From contig CAVTQZ010000001.1 of NCBI GenBank assembly GCA_963737015.1, positions 2,294,001 to 2,358,000 on the forward strand: a stretch of DNA of 64,000 bases, in the 5' to 3' direction. Origin of the DNA: CAVTQZ01 sp963737015. GTDB taxonomy: Bacteria; Actinomycetota; Acidimicrobiia; Acidimicrobiales; UBA8190. How positions within the stretch are numbered: the first letter of the stretch is position 1; each line of letters opens with the position of its first letter. The notes below the pieces were generated by a model. The model made no database searches and was not told the origin of the DNA. It saw nothing but the letters and a program-made list of their open reading frames with translations. This document shows positions 26,093-35,625 of this stretch, piece after piece. The position numbers were made by a program, and so were the translations under genes.

Positions 26093-27135
26093 GTGTCGAG
26101 CTCCCCAAACGGCGGGCGCCCAACCGCTGCGAACTACCTGCTCGAAGACGGGCGCCCTCCCTCAGAAAGAACCACGGACCTCGACATCTCTGAGCTCTCG
26201 CGGGGATTCGACGCGGTCGTGGCCTCGGTCCGAAGCGCATACATCGGCCGGGAGCTGACGGTGCGCCTCGCGCTGTGCTGCATGATGGCGGAAGGGCACC
26301 TCCTCGTCGAGGACAGGCCGGGGGTCGGAAAGACCACCCTCGCCAAGTCTCTGGCGAGGTCACTTGGTCTCGGCTTCGGGCGCGTGCAGTTCACGGCCGA
26401 TCTGCTTCCATCCGACGTAACGGGTGCGGTCGTGCTCGAGCGCGAAAGCGGCGAGCTCGTCTTCCGCAGGGGGCCGATCTTCACGAACGTCCTCTTGGCG
26501 GACGAGCTCAACCGTGCCTCGCCGAAGGCGCAGTCCGCTCTCCTCGAAGCGATGGAGGAACGCCAGGTGAGCGTGGACGGTACGAGCCACTTGCTCCCCA
26601 ATCCGTTCATGGTGCTCGCGACTCAGAACCCTTACGACGCGGCCGGCACGTTCCCGCTCCCCCACAGCCAGCGCGACCGTTTCTTGATGCGGTTGGAGCT
26701 CGGGTACCCCGAGCGCGACGCAGAAGACGAATTGTTCGCGACCCTCCAGACGCGGCCCGAGCCCGACGAGCTGTCAGCGGTCGCGACCCCGGAGCTTCTC
26801 GACTCCTTCGCGCGGGCCGCGGGGAACGCGCATGTGGCTCCCGATGTGCGCCACTACGTCCTCGACCTCGTACATGCAACGCGACAGCATCCGGACCTGG
26901 CGGTAGGTGCGTCGCCGCGAGCGGGGATCGCCCTCCTGCGCGCGCGTCGTGCGCCGTGGCGGTCGCACGGGGGAGGCGTTACGTGACACCCGACGACATA
27001 AAGATCGTGGCGGAGCCCGTTCTCGGTCACCGGGTCGTGGTCCAGCCTGCGGCCGACCTCGCGGGCATAAGCGCTTCGGCGGCGATCGACGACATCCTCT
27101 CCGGACTCGTCGTCCCTGTCGGAACAGCGGGCTGA
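26093..27135 (+). CDS. MoxR-family AAA ATPase, frameshifted near the C-terminus
   Basis: The first 285 codons encode a MoxR ATPase: Walker A EDRPGVGKTTLAKSLA, FTADLLPSDVTG, Walker B NVLLADELNRASPKAQSALLEAMEE and ATQNPYDAAGTFPLPHSQRDRF. After SPRAGIALLRA the frame breaks; the expected lid domain (AVARGRRYVTPDDIKIVAEPVLGHRVVVQP) continues in another frame to 27135. The break is at a GC alternating run, 26938-26946, where two bases too many are present. MoxR proteins are chaperone-like and work with VWA or DUF58 partners; the DUF58 gene follows 45 bases later. GTG start. Confidence 0.88.
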
Positions 27136-27180
27136 GAGCTCGATGGTCCCACCGAGCGGACCGCCGGCTCGAAGAAGGGC

Positions 27181-28392
27181 GTGATCACCTCTCGCGGGAT
27201 CGCGGTGACGCTGCTTGCCGTTGCGCTGGCGGCCGCCGGTTTCGCATACGGCGTAGAGGAATTCGTGCTGCTCTCGGTCGCGGCGACCGCCCTTTTGGGC
27301 ATCGGGCTCGTGCTGCTTCTATGGAGGGCCGCCGTCACGACTTGCTCTTTGGAGGTGAGCGTGCACGTCCCGCGCTCCGAGGTACAGGTCGGCCACAGCG
27401 TCTTCGCAGACGTACACGTGAGGAACAGCGGCCGGACGTCGTCCGCACCGGTCGAGCTGGAGGACATCGGCCGCCGGTGGTCACTGTCGCATCCGGGTCT
27501 CGGTCCCGGCCGGGCCGCGTCCGCCGTCGAGGAAGAGGGCGCGTCGAAGAGCTCCGCTGATCCCCGGTCCCTCGGCAACCTCTTGTCGGAGAGACGCCGG
27601 CTCGGGGAGCCGATCAGGCTCCCTGGCTTGCACGGCGGCGCGGAGGTCAGCGTGCCGGTGCAGGTACCGACCGATGCCCGCGGCCTGCTCACCCTCGAGC
27701 CCGTGAAGGTGTGGTGCGAAGATCCCATGCGGCTGCTGGCGTGCAAGGTCGCCTCGAGCCCGCTGGTCCACGTCCTCGTCTGCCCCGCACCTGAGGCACC
27801 GGACATCTCGACGAGACCTCCTGCCAGTGGAACGGGCAACCGCCCACCGGATCTTCCCGAGGCGACGCGCCCCGAAGGGACCCAGGGCGGCTACGAGTTC
27901 CGCTCCCTCCGGCCGTACGTGCCCGGAGACCGGCTGACGCGGCTTCACTGGCCGGCGTTCGCGCGCTCCGGCGAGCTCGCCGTGCGCGAGTTCGTCGAAC
28001 CGGTCGCGGGGTGCGTCTTGCTGCTCGTGGACCTGCGGCCGACCTCGCACGCGGAAAGATCGGTCGAGGCCGTCGTGTCCCGTGCGGCCGGTGTCGGGAT
28101 CCGCGCTCTCGAGGAGGGTCAGCTCGTCGAGCTCTGCACGAGCACGGGCGAGCGTGTCGAGATCCGTCCCGGAACCGGGTCGCGTAGAAGTCTCCAGCGC
28201 GCGCTAGCCGTATTGGGGCCCGCGACCGCGCCGTTCTCGGCGGCGATGCGGTGGGGTGGTACCGGCAGGCCCATATGGGCGGCCTCCAATACCGACACGT
28301 CCGAGGTGGTGGTCATCACCACCCGCAAGGGAGCGGACAATGCGGTCGGCGGAGCGTTGGCCGACAGAGCCGAGACCGTGATCGTCGGATGA
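27181..28392 (+). CDS. DUF58-domain protein
   Basis: 403 residues with two N-terminal hydrophobic helices (VTLLAVALAAAGFAYGV, ALLGIGLVLLLWRA), a beta-rich middle and the DUF58 signature FRSLRPYVPGDRLTRLHWPAFARSGELAVREF near residue 245, followed by a VWA-like CVLLLVDLRPT. Partner of the MoxR ATPase and the transglutaminase in a conserved envelope operon whose function is not settled. The GTG start is 45 bases after the MoxR end, and its stop overlaps the next start as ATGA. Confidence 0.9.
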   Translation: MITSRGIAVTLLAVALAAAGFAYGVEEFVLLSVAATALLGIGLVLLLWRAAVTTCSLEVSVHVPRSEVQVGHSVFADVHVRNSGRTSSAPVELEDIGRRWSLSHPGLGPGRAASAVEEEGASKSSADPRSLGNLLSERRRLGEPIRLPGLHGGAEVSVPVQVPTDARGLLTLEPVKVWCEDPMRLLACKVASSPLVHVLVCPAPEAPDISTRPPASGTGNRPPDLPEATRPEGTQGGYEFRSLRPYVPGDRLTRLHWPAFARSGELAVREFVEPVAGCVLLLVDLRPTSHAERSVEAVVSRAAGVGIRALEEGQLVELCTSTGERVEIRPGTGSRRSLQRALAVLGPATAPFSAAMRWGGTGRPIWAASNTDTSEVVVITTRKGADNAVGGALADRAETVIVG

Positions 28393-30788
28393 TCTTTCGC
28401 CGCCGTCGGAACCTGGTCGCGCAGGTCGCACTTCTCGCCGCCTCGCTCACGTCGGGCATCGGCGCATTGAGGCTCACGACCCTCCCGGGCTCGCGGCGCG
28501 TTCTGCTGCCCGTGATCGCGACGGTGCTCGCGGGCCTAGTTGTGTCGTCGGTGGCCGACCGCTTGAGCCGCCACGATCGCGCCCGTTCCCAGCTGCTCGC
28601 ATTGTTGTCGTCTGTGATCGTCGTGTGGCTCGTGACCCTGTGGACCACGGTCTGGTCTGCTACACGCGACGGATTGCCGACACTCACCACCTTGAGGGTC
28701 GTCCACGAGCGTTTGGCGGAGGCCGGATCGGTTATAACCTCGACGCCGACTCCGCTTCCCCCGACCGTCGGTATCGTCATCTGCTTCGCCGCCGGCGCCG
28801 GCCTGGTTATGGCCGGCGGATACGCGCTCTGGCGCTGGAAGAGCTCACGGTCTCAGCGATCCGCCGCTTCTCTTTACACGCTGGTGCCGAGCTTCGGACT
28901 GTTCTGTTACGCGTCTTTGTTGAGCTCCGACCGCAACCGATTCGCGGCCTCGGTGGCATACGCGTGTGCCGCGGTCGCGTTCTTGGCGGTCGCGGACCTT
29001 CCGGCAGCCGCGACGAAGACTACTGCAACGCGCTCGTTTCGGGTTTCGCAGAACCCGAATGGCGACCCGCGGCGCCCGGGCCCCATCCTCAGGGTGGGCG
29101 TGGCCTCGGGCCTCGTTAGCGCCTGCGGCGCGATCGTCTCGTTGTTGCTGGCGAGTTCGGGTCTTTCGGGCATGAGCCTCGACGCGTTGCCGTTTCCCGC
29201 CGAGGCCGTCGGACCCGTCGAGGCGGGTCTCGGTTTGGGCTCGTCGTCCTCGTCCTCCGGACCGTTCGGACCCGCGCAGAACGTCGTATCGCTGGACCTC
29301 ATCGACGACCTGGGCGGTTTCCTTACCCTTCGCTCCCAGGAGGTCATGTTCAGCGCGAAGAGCACGGTCCCGACCTACTGGCAGGTCGGCACGCTCACAT
29401 CGTTCGAAGGCACCGGATGGGTCCCCGACGAAGCGACGGAGCTCGCCGCCAGGCAGCCTTACATCACGTCCCCGGCCAGCGAGACCGGCCTCTCTCCGAC
29501 TCTCCCGGCGCTGCCCGCGCCCGTTTCGCAGAAGACGTATTCGGTCACGGTCTCACTCGCAGGACTCGGAGGAAGTCTCCTCCCGGTTCCGCCTTCGACG
29601 ATCTCCGTCGCGGGCCCGGTGACACTCGTGCCGGGAATCGGAGCGATTTACAGGGGAACCGCGCCGCGATCTTCTTCCACCAAAGCTTCGAAGGCGCCCA
29701 CATACAGCGCCACGGCGCAAGTCCCTGGTAACTCGAACTCGGCAACGGCATCGCCCCCGGCTCAATCACAGCTCGCGCCGTACCTCTCTTTGCCGAAACA
29801 GCCAGCGAACATCGTCGGGCTCGCACACCAGATAGCGGCCGGGTCCGTCGGGCCCGCAGCTCAGGCCACCGCGCTGGCGCGGTGGTTCGACGCGAGCGGT
29901 CTCTTCAGGTACACCTTGGATCCTCCAGTGGCGCGAGGCACGGATCCCCTTTCGAGCTTCTTGTTCTTCACGAGGGCGGGGTTCTGCCAGCAATTCGCCG
30001 CCGCGTTCGCGGTGCTCGCCCGTCTCGACGGTCTGCCCACCCGCCTTGCGGTCGGGTTCACGGCGGGAACGCCGTTCGCCAAGTCGATAAAAGCCGGCTC
30101 GAAGGGTGCTGCGCTCACCAGCTACCGGGTCACCGGTGCCGATGCGCACGTCTGGCCGGAGGTCTACCTCGGTCCTGCTCAGGGTTGGGTCTCCTTCGAG
30201 CCGACGCCTCCGGTCAACGACGAGCCGAGCGGTATCGGTGTGGTGTCCGGCAGCGCGACCTCCTCTCAGAGTGCGCTTCCCGTGACCACCGCTCCTTCGG
30301 TCACCGCCCCGAGCACACCGGCACCGGCCGCCTCCACCGGGCATGCCCGAAACGCCCTCGGCGGGGGGCCGTGGAACTGGCTGTGGGGGTCACTGGCAGT
30401 CGTAATCCTCGCTTTTTTCGCAGTACTCGGCTTCCTGGCGCGCAGGAACCTCCTTCCTGTTCGCATCCGGGCGCGTCTCGGTGGTCGCCGTGCACGAGCG
30501 GCGGGGCCGGGCTCCCTGGTTCTCGCGCGCTTCGACACCGCGCAGTGGGCGCTGCGACGCGTGGGGCTGGGTCGCGATCGAGGCGAAACGCTGGCGGAGC
30601 ACGCTGCGCGTGTCCGGGCCGCGCCCGAACGAGCGCTCGCCGAGACTTACGAGGCACTGGCACGAATCGCAGAGCGCGCCTCCTATTCGGGCGATCCCTG
30701 CACGGAGCAGGACGCGGACGAAGCGTCGCGTCTTTCGGACATGCTCCGCCGCGACGTACGTACCATGAAGACGAGGCGCTCGCTGTGA
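28389..30788 (+). CDS. TgpA-like transmembrane transglutaminase
   Basis: 799 residues: five or more N-terminal helices, a long periplasmic part, a transglutaminase core, then a C-terminal helix (WLWGSLAVVILAFFAVLGFL) and a cytoplasmic tail. The triad is visible as cysteine in TRAGFCQQFAAAFAVLARLDG, histidine in GADAHVWPEVYL and an acidic residue in GWVSFEPTPP. It belongs to the MoxR-DUF58-TgpA triad and probably modifies or cleaves envelope proteins. The ATG at 28389 overlaps the DUF58 stop by four bases; the longer open frame upstream is rejected. Confidence 0.9.
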   Translation: MIFRRRRNLVAQVALLAASLTSGIGALRLTTLPGSRRVLLPVIATVLAGLVVSSVADRLSRHDRARSQLLALLSSVIVVWLVTLWTTVWSATRDGLPTLTTLRVVHERLAEAGSVITSTPTPLPPTVGIVICFAAGAGLVMAGGYALWRWKSSRSQRSAASLYTLVPSFGLFCYASLLSSDRNRFAASVAYACAAVAFLAVADLPAAATKTTATRSFRVSQNPNGDPRRPGPILRVGVASGLVSACGAIVSLLLASSGLSGMSLDALPFPAEAVGPVEAGLGLGSSSSSSGPFGPAQNVVSLDLIDDLGGFLTLRSQEVMFSAKSTVPTYWQVGTLTSFEGTGWVPDEATELAARQPYITSPASETGLSPTLPALPAPVSQKTYSVTVSLAGLGGSLLPVPPSTISVAGPVTLVPGIGAIYRGTAPRSSSTKASKAPTYSATAQVPGNSNSATASPPAQSQLAPYLSLPKQPANIVGLAHQIAAGSVGPAAQATALARWFDASGLFRYTLDPPVARGTDPLSSFLFFTRAGFCQQFAAAFAVLARLDGLPTRLAVGFTAGTPFAKSIKAGSKGAALTSYRVTGADAHVWPEVYLGPAQGWVSFEPTPPVNDEPSGIGVVSGSATSSQSALPVTTAPSVTAPSTPAPAASTGHARNALGGGPWNWLWGSLAVVILAFFAVLGFLARRNLLPVRIRARLGGRRARAAGPGSLVLARFDTAQWALRRVGLGRDRGETLAEHAARVRAAPERALAETYEALARIAERASYSGDPCTEQDADEASRLSDMLRRDVRTMKTRRSL

Positions 30789-32014
30789 CGCTCGGCGGAG
30801 GAACTGCCACAAGTCCCGCAACGGACAGAGAGCCAGAGACGGACCTGTGCTACGAGCCGTTCGACGAGCGGTTCTGGCGCGACCCCTATCCCACGTACCG
30901 GCGGCTTCGCGATGAGGATCCCGTTCACTTCGTGCATCGTCACGGCTTCTTTGCGCTGTCGCGCTTCGAGGACGTCTTCCGGGCAGCCACGGACACTGCG
31001 ACTTTCTCCTCCGCGTCGGGTCTCACGTTCGCGGAGGACGAGATCACGAAGCTCGGACTCGCGCCGACTCTCGTGATGATGGATCGGCCCCAACACGTGC
31101 TCTACCGGCGACTCGTGAACAAGACGTTCATGCCCCGGGAGGTCGAGAAGCTCGAAAGCTCGCTGAGAGCCTTCGTCCGGACGCGTATTGAGAACGTCGC
31201 GGAGGCCCGCACGGCCGACTGGGTCTCGGAGGTCGCGGGGCCCGTACCTTCGTTCGTGGTGGCGCACTACCTCGGCGTCCCTGAATCGGACCGCTCCGCC
31301 TTCGGGCGTTGGAGTGATGCCATCGTCCAGGCGAACGCCTCGGGAGACATGCTCGGGGCACCCGACGCAGTGAAGGAACTGTACGGCTACTTCACCGATC
31401 TCATCGCGTGGCGACGCTCCGACGCAGCCGACGACATCGTCTCGGCTCTAATCGGGACGCGAATCGATTCGCGCCCTGTGAGCGTGGAGGAGATCCTCGG
31501 GTTCTGCTTCGTCATGGTCGCGGGCGGCAACGACACCGCTTCGGGCCTCCTCTCCGAGAGCGCCGCGGTCCTGACGGATTTCCCCGATGAGCGAAGAGCC
31601 CTCGTGAGGGACCGAGCTTCGATCCGGCCAGCAGTGGACGAGTTGTTGCGCTTCGTATCCCCCGTCCAGGGCCTTTCACGCACCACAACCTGCGAAGTCG
31701 TGGTCCACGACACGACGATCCCCCCTTCGGCCAAGGTGCACCTCCTCTACGCCTCTGCGAACCGCGACCCGAGGGAGTTCGGCCCGGACTCCGAGGAACT
31801 ACGGATCGGGCGTCACATCCCGCGGATGCTCGCCTTCAGCTCCGGCCCCCATCACTGCCTCGGCGCTGCCGCGGCCCGCCTCGAAGCACGCGTGGTGCTC
31901 GAGGAGTTGCTCGCGCTGATGCCGGACTTCGTGGCGGACCGCAACGAAGGCCGTTACGCTCCTGGAGCGTTCACGCGTCGATTCGATCGTCTGCCGATCC
32001 GCTCGCGCCCATGA
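30785..32014 (+). CDS. Cytochrome P450
   Basis: 409 residues of soluble class I bacterial P450: I-helix AGGNDTAS at 246-253, E286-L-L-R289, and heme loop FSSGPHHCLGAAAARLE with Cys358. It should hydroxylate a hydrophobic substrate using electrons from a ferredoxin; none is encoded here. The overall style is of the actinobacterial CYP groups active on steroids, terpenes and fatty acids, but the substrate cannot be read. The GTG at 30785 overlaps the transglutaminase stop as GTGA, so it is translationally coupled to an unrelated envelope operon. An open frame continues far upstream but is a shadow. Confidence 0.92.
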   Translation: MTLGGGTATSPATDREPETDLCYEPFDERFWRDPYPTYRRLRDEDPVHFVHRHGFFALSRFEDVFRAATDTATFSSASGLTFAEDEITKLGLAPTLVMMDRPQHVLYRRLVNKTFMPREVEKLESSLRAFVRTRIENVAEARTADWVSEVAGPVPSFVVAHYLGVPESDRSAFGRWSDAIVQANASGDMLGAPDAVKELYGYFTDLIAWRRSDAADDIVSALIGTRIDSRPVSVEEILGFCFVMVAGGNDTASGLLSESAAVLTDFPDERRALVRDRASIRPAVDELLRFVSPVQGLSRTTTCEVVVHDTTIPPSAKVHLLYASANRDPREFGPDSEELRIGRHIPRMLAFSSGPHHCLGAAAARLEARVVLEELLALMPDFVADRNEGRYAPGAFTRRFDRLPIRSRP

Positions 32015-32063
32015 TCAGGGTGCAAATGAGATCGGCGCAAAAAGGGAAACGGGAAGACCTCCA

Positions 32064-32597
32064 ATGACCGACCAAGCCGCTCCGATGGGCCACGGCGTTA
32101 ACCAGCGGACCCTGATCAAGATGACGAACCAGGAGATCGACGACTTCCTCCGCGAACGACGCCCGATCACCCTCTGCTCCATCAACCACGACGGGTCGAT
32201 ACACGCGGTGGCCATGTGGTACGGCTTTCTCGAGGGGGCGATCGCCTTCGAGACAAAGTCGAAATCCCAGAAGGTCCAGAACCTGCGGCACGACCCGCGC
32301 ATCACGTGCATGGCCGAGGACGGCGACTACTACGAGGAATTGAGAGGAGTCGAGCTCGTCGGGAAGGCAGAGATCATCGAGGATCCCGACAAGATGTGGG
32401 AGCTCGGGGTGAGCGTCTTCGAGCGTTACACGGGCCCGTACACAGAGGATATGCGGCCCTTCGTCCAAACGATGCTCCACAAGCGCGTCGTGGTGAAGCT
32501 CGAGTTGGAACGCGTGGTGTCGTGGGACCACCGAAAGCTCGGCCTGCCTTCGTCCCGCCCTCCTTCGGCTGGCAGCGGGAACGGCGCCGACCGCTGA
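32064..32597 (+). CDS. PPOX-class (FMN/F420-binding split-barrel) protein
   Basis: 177 residues. MTNQEIDDFLRERRPITLCSINHDGSIHAVAMWYGFLEGAIAFET is the N-terminal strand pattern of the pyridoxamine-phosphate-oxidase-like split barrel, followed by KSQKVQNLRHDPRITCMAEDG. Members bind FMN or F420 and reduce varied substrates. An ATG at 32064 is used; starts at 32085 (M8) or 32121 are alternatives. It follows the P450 by 49 bases on the same strand and may share its transcript. Confidence 0.85.
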   Translation: MTDQAAPMGHGVNQRTLIKMTNQEIDDFLRERRPITLCSINHDGSIHAVAMWYGFLEGAIAFETKSKSQKVQNLRHDPRITCMAEDGDYYEELRGVELVGKAEIIEDPDKMWELGVSVFERYTGPYTEDMRPFVQTMLHKRVVVKLELERVVSWDHRKLGLPSSRPPSAGSGNGADR

Positions 32598-32613
32598 CGG
32601 GTATGTTCGTCCC

Positions 32614-32883
32614 ATGTGCCGCAACATCACGATGCTTAGAGGTCTGGAGCCGGCCGCCACGTCCGAGGAGATCGAAGCGGCGGTGCGTCAGTTCGTCCGA
32701 AAGGTAAGCGGCGTGCAGGCACAGTCCGAGCGCACGGACGAACCGTTTGAGCGAGCCGTGATGACGATCGTGGACGCCACCACCGCGCTCCTCGCCGAGC
32801 TACCGCCCCGCCGGCACCCTCCTCCGACCCTTCCCCCGCTGCGCCGCTTGCGTTCAACGGCGAGTGCCCCCACGAAGTCCTGA
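32614..32883 (+). CDS. DUF2277-family small protein
   Basis: 89 residues beginning MCRNITMLRGLEPAATSEEIEAAVRQFVRKVSG, the characteristic start of DUF2277 proteins with cysteine at position 2, then AFERAV-type FERAVMTIVDATTALLAEL. The family has no known function. The proline-rich, basic end is variable in relatives. It lies 16 bases after the PPOX-class gene. Confidence 0.85.
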   Translation: MCRNITMLRGLEPAATSEEIEAAVRQFVRKVSGVQAQSERTDEPFERAVMTIVDATTALLAELPPRRHPPPTLPPLRRLRSTASAPTKS

Positions 32884-32960
32884 ACCCCCGCTCGCTAGTC
32901 AACTCGCGCGAGCAAGTTCGCGCATGAGCGGCTCGTCACGGTGAAATAGCCTCGAGACTC

Positions 32961-33761
32961 ATGGGGTCGCGCTTGACCGGAAAGGTCGGGATAGTTGTCG
33001 GGGCCGGCCAAACGCCGGGAGAGACGATCGGCAACGGGCGAGCGGCCGCCATCTTGTTTGCCCGCGAAGGTGCCCGAGTCCTGCTTGTGGACCGACGGCT
33101 CGACTCGGCCGAAGAAACGGCGGGCATGATTCGGAAAGAAGGGGGCACGACCGAGTCCATTCAAGGGGACTGGACGGTCCGGACCGACTGTGATGCGTTC
33201 GCCGGTGCCTGTGTTGAGGCCTTTGGGAGGATCGACTTCCTTCACAACAATGTCGGCATCGGCACCGGTGACGCCGATCCGCTTCGCCTCGACGAGGCGA
33301 CCTTCGACCACATACTGAACGTCAATTTGAAGGGTTGTCTCCTGTCCTGCCAGACCGTTCTCCCTATCATGAGGAACCAGGGCGGTGGGAGCATCGTCAA
33401 TGTGTCGTCGCTGGCGGCAATAGCTTCTACCCCGCTCACGGCCTACAAGATCTCGAAGGCCGGCATGAACGCCTTGGGGCAGTCGATGGCACTTGCGAAC
33501 GCGCGTCATGGAATTCGTGTCAACACGATCATGCCCGGCCTCATGGATACACCCATGGCAATCGAAGGGACTGTCGAGGGAGCCGGAATGAGTCGGGACA
33601 AGGTGCGCGATCTCCGCAATCGCATGGTGCCGCTCCGTCAGAAGATGGGCACCGCGTGGGACGTCGCGTATGCAAGCCTCTTCCTCCACTCCGATGAGGC
33701 CGGCTTCATTACAGGTGTACTTTTGCCCGTTGACGGTGGGCAAGCTGCTCGGGTGGGCTGA
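32961..33761 (+). CDS. Short-chain dehydrogenase/reductase
   Basis: 266 residues: GKVGIVVGAGQTPGETIGNGRAAA holds a glycine-rich cofactor loop longer than usual, HNNVGIG replaces the common NNAG, catalytic serine is in NVSSLAAIAS and YKISKAGMNALGQSMA gives YxxxK. The C-terminal GFITGVLLPVDGGQAA is typical. It probably oxidises or reduces an alcohol/ketone with NAD(P). ATG start, 77 bases after DUF2277. It marks the left side of the lower-GC accessory region. Confidence 0.9.
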   Translation: MGSRLTGKVGIVVGAGQTPGETIGNGRAAAILFAREGARVLLVDRRLDSAEETAGMIRKEGGTTESIQGDWTVRTDCDAFAGACVEAFGRIDFLHNNVGIGTGDADPLRLDEATFDHILNVNLKGCLLSCQTVLPIMRNQGGGSIVNVSSLAAIASTPLTAYKISKAGMNALGQSMALANARHGIRVNTIMPGLMDTPMAIEGTVEGAGMSRDKVRDLRNRMVPLRQKMGTAWDVAYASLFLHSDEAGFITGVLLPVDGGQAARVG

Positions 33762-33999
33762 GTCAATCAACGTCTTTCGGCGTGAATCATCGCCCGGCGC
33801 CGGCTGGTATTCGGTATGGGCGTCCTGTCTTCGCGTCTGCCCCGGTGCGGCACTTGGAGGGCGGGGCAAAGCGGGAATTGGCTGTACAAATTGGGACGTT
33901 GTTCGCTCTGCGGTTGGGTGAGTCGCCAGCGGCCAACTTGGCGCTTCCTCGGTATGGGCCACTACCGTGCCGCCCATCCTGGCAGAACGGAGTTCGGCA

Positions 34000-35253
34000 T
34001 TGACCTCCTATCTGTTCGTTACTTTTGCGGCCGGAGGCAACTCGGTGGTGCTCCTGCGTCTCGCAGAGCGTCTCGCGTCCCGAGGACACGGGATTTCGCT
34101 GCTCGGAAGTCCCGCACTGGAAGAAGACGCTTCGAGGATTGGCATCGAGCGATTCCGTCCAATGACCCGGATCGACGCGGACATTCGAGACGCGGATCTC
34201 GACCCGGTCAAAGACTGGCGTGCTCGTACTCAGCTCGGCGGCATGCTGAGAGTCACGAAATGGATGTTTGTCGACGCGCTTCCAGTGGCGGACGACACGA
34301 CTGCCGCTATCAACGAGCTCCGACCAGACGTGGGCGTCGTTGATGCGATGCTCCTGGGTGCCATCGCCGGCGTTGAAGCGTCACGTCTGCCGGGGGCCAC
34401 ACTGCTCCACGGGCCGTGGTTCGTGCCGACTCCAGGAGCTGCGCCATTTGGGCTCGGGCGACTGCCGAAAGACCGACGCTTGCACCCGCCGCTCGCCCTC
34501 GGCGCTCGGACGATGTTCGATCTTTTCCGCAATGGCCTGAACCGCGTTCGAAGGGAGCTGGGACTGGCGCCCGTTCGGCACCTGATCGACCAGTTCCTCA
34601 CCCTAGATCGGACATTGGTTTTGACCTCTAGTGCGTTCGACATGCCGCCTGACCCGATGCCCGAAGGCGTCTACTACGTCGGGCCCGAGCTAGACCGCCG
34701 CCCGGGTTCTCAGTACCCGCTCCCACCGGGCGAATCGCCCCTTGTACTTGCGAGCTTCTCAACGACATACCAGGGCCATGAGGACGTAATCCAACGGGTG
34801 ATCAATGCCATCGCCGCATGCGGCGCACGAGGCGTGGTGACCGCCGGGCCTGTCGACTGCTCTCGATTTACCGTCCCCCCCGGAATCTCCGTGGTACCGG
34901 CCGCTCCTCACGCCGCCGTCGTTTCCTCGGCAAATGCGGTCGTGACGCATGGCGGTCATGGCACGGTGATGGAAGCGCTCGCCGCCGGGGTCCCCCTGCT
35001 CTGCATCCCGATAAGTCGAGACCAACCTGACGTGGCGGCTCGTGTCGTGCGTCAAGGCGCGGGTTTGTCGATTTCTCGTCGCTCGACGACGGCGGCGATC
35101 ACGACGGCACTGAATAGCGTTCTGATCGAGCAGCGCTTCCGAACGGCCGCCAGCGACCTGCAGGAAGAGATTCGCCGTGAGTATCAGGCCGATCAGGCCC
35201 TCGCCCACCTTGAAGCCCTCGGGGCTCAAGCTCGATCCTCCAGGACTCCCTGA
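34000..35253 (+). CDS. UDP-glycosyltransferase (GT1/MGT-like)
   Basis: 417 residues of GT-B fold: N-terminal TSYLFVTFAAGGNSVVLLRLAERLASRGHGI, and a C-terminal donor site SANAVVTHGGHGTVMEALAAGVPLLCIPISRDQPDVAARV that matches the UGT signature (HGG...G...P....DQ). It likely glycosylates a small hydrophobic acceptor with a UDP-sugar. The TTG at 34000 is preferred to the GTG at 33967 because GGAG lies seven bases upstream of it. It stands alone in the accessory region; no acceptor pathway is evident. Confidence 0.88.
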   Translation: MTSYLFVTFAAGGNSVVLLRLAERLASRGHGISLLGSPALEEDASRIGIERFRPMTRIDADIRDADLDPVKDWRARTQLGGMLRVTKWMFVDALPVADDTTAAINELRPDVGVVDAMLLGAIAGVEASRLPGATLLHGPWFVPTPGAAPFGLGRLPKDRRLHPPLALGARTMFDLFRNGLNRVRRELGLAPVRHLIDQFLTLDRTLVLTSSAFDMPPDPMPEGVYYVGPELDRRPGSQYPLPPGESPLVLASFSTTYQGHEDVIQRVINAIAACGARGVVTAGPVDCSRFTVPPGISVVPAAPHAAVVSSANAVVTHGGHGTVMEALAAGVPLLCIPISRDQPDVAARVVRQGAGLSISRRSTTAAITTALNSVLIEQRFRTAASDLQEEIRREYQADQALAHLEALGAQARSSRTP

Positions 35254-35315
35254 TCGAGGAGGCACTCCCGGGAGCGCAGACGTGAGGACAAGAGGACCCG
35301 AGACCATCCAGATTT

Positions 35316-35332
35316 GGATTGTCGAGTGATAT
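35316..35332 (+). repeat. Degenerate copy of the island motif
   Basis: GGATTGTCGAGTGATAT resembles the 20-bp motif TCGCCGGATTCGAGYGATAC seen best at 39843 and 42776, with a two-base insertion. It lies 63 bases after the glycosyltransferase gene. Confidence 0.3.
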
Positions 35333-35352
35333 GGGTGTCGCAGAACGCCGGG

Positions 35353-35625
35353 TCATGGTCGTGGCGGGAGCGAGGAAAGGAAGTCCAGTAGGCGGTACCA
35401 GGCGTCGGCCCGATTGTTTGAATCGGGGAGCTCGTGAGGTGGTTCGCTCGGATTGCGCATGTCCTGTTGACCGAGGACTGCCAGATCGTGCCCGGCACCG
35501 GGATATTGCAACACGATGTCGCGGAGGTGGCCGTGATGGGATCTCCGATTGGAGATGGCTTGCACCATGGCAGCTGAGGGCCAGACGCTGTCCATACCGG
35601 CGCCTACAGCGAACGGCTCTTTTCG
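35353..35625 (-). pseudogene. Remnant of a BAAT-like acyl-CoA thioester hydrolase, C-terminal part
   Basis: An open frame of about 90 codons reads FAVGAGMDSVWPSAAMVQAI, then LQYPGAGHDL and ADAWYRLLDFLSSLPP. This resembles the C-terminal end of the acyl-CoA thioester hydrolase/BAAT alpha/beta-hydrolase family, in which WPS, the catalytic histidine in AGH and the final helix are conserved. The nucleophile-containing first two thirds are absent: no GxSxG-type sequence was found upstream in any minus-strand frame. It is therefore a decayed fragment, probably left by a deletion. Confidence 0.5.
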
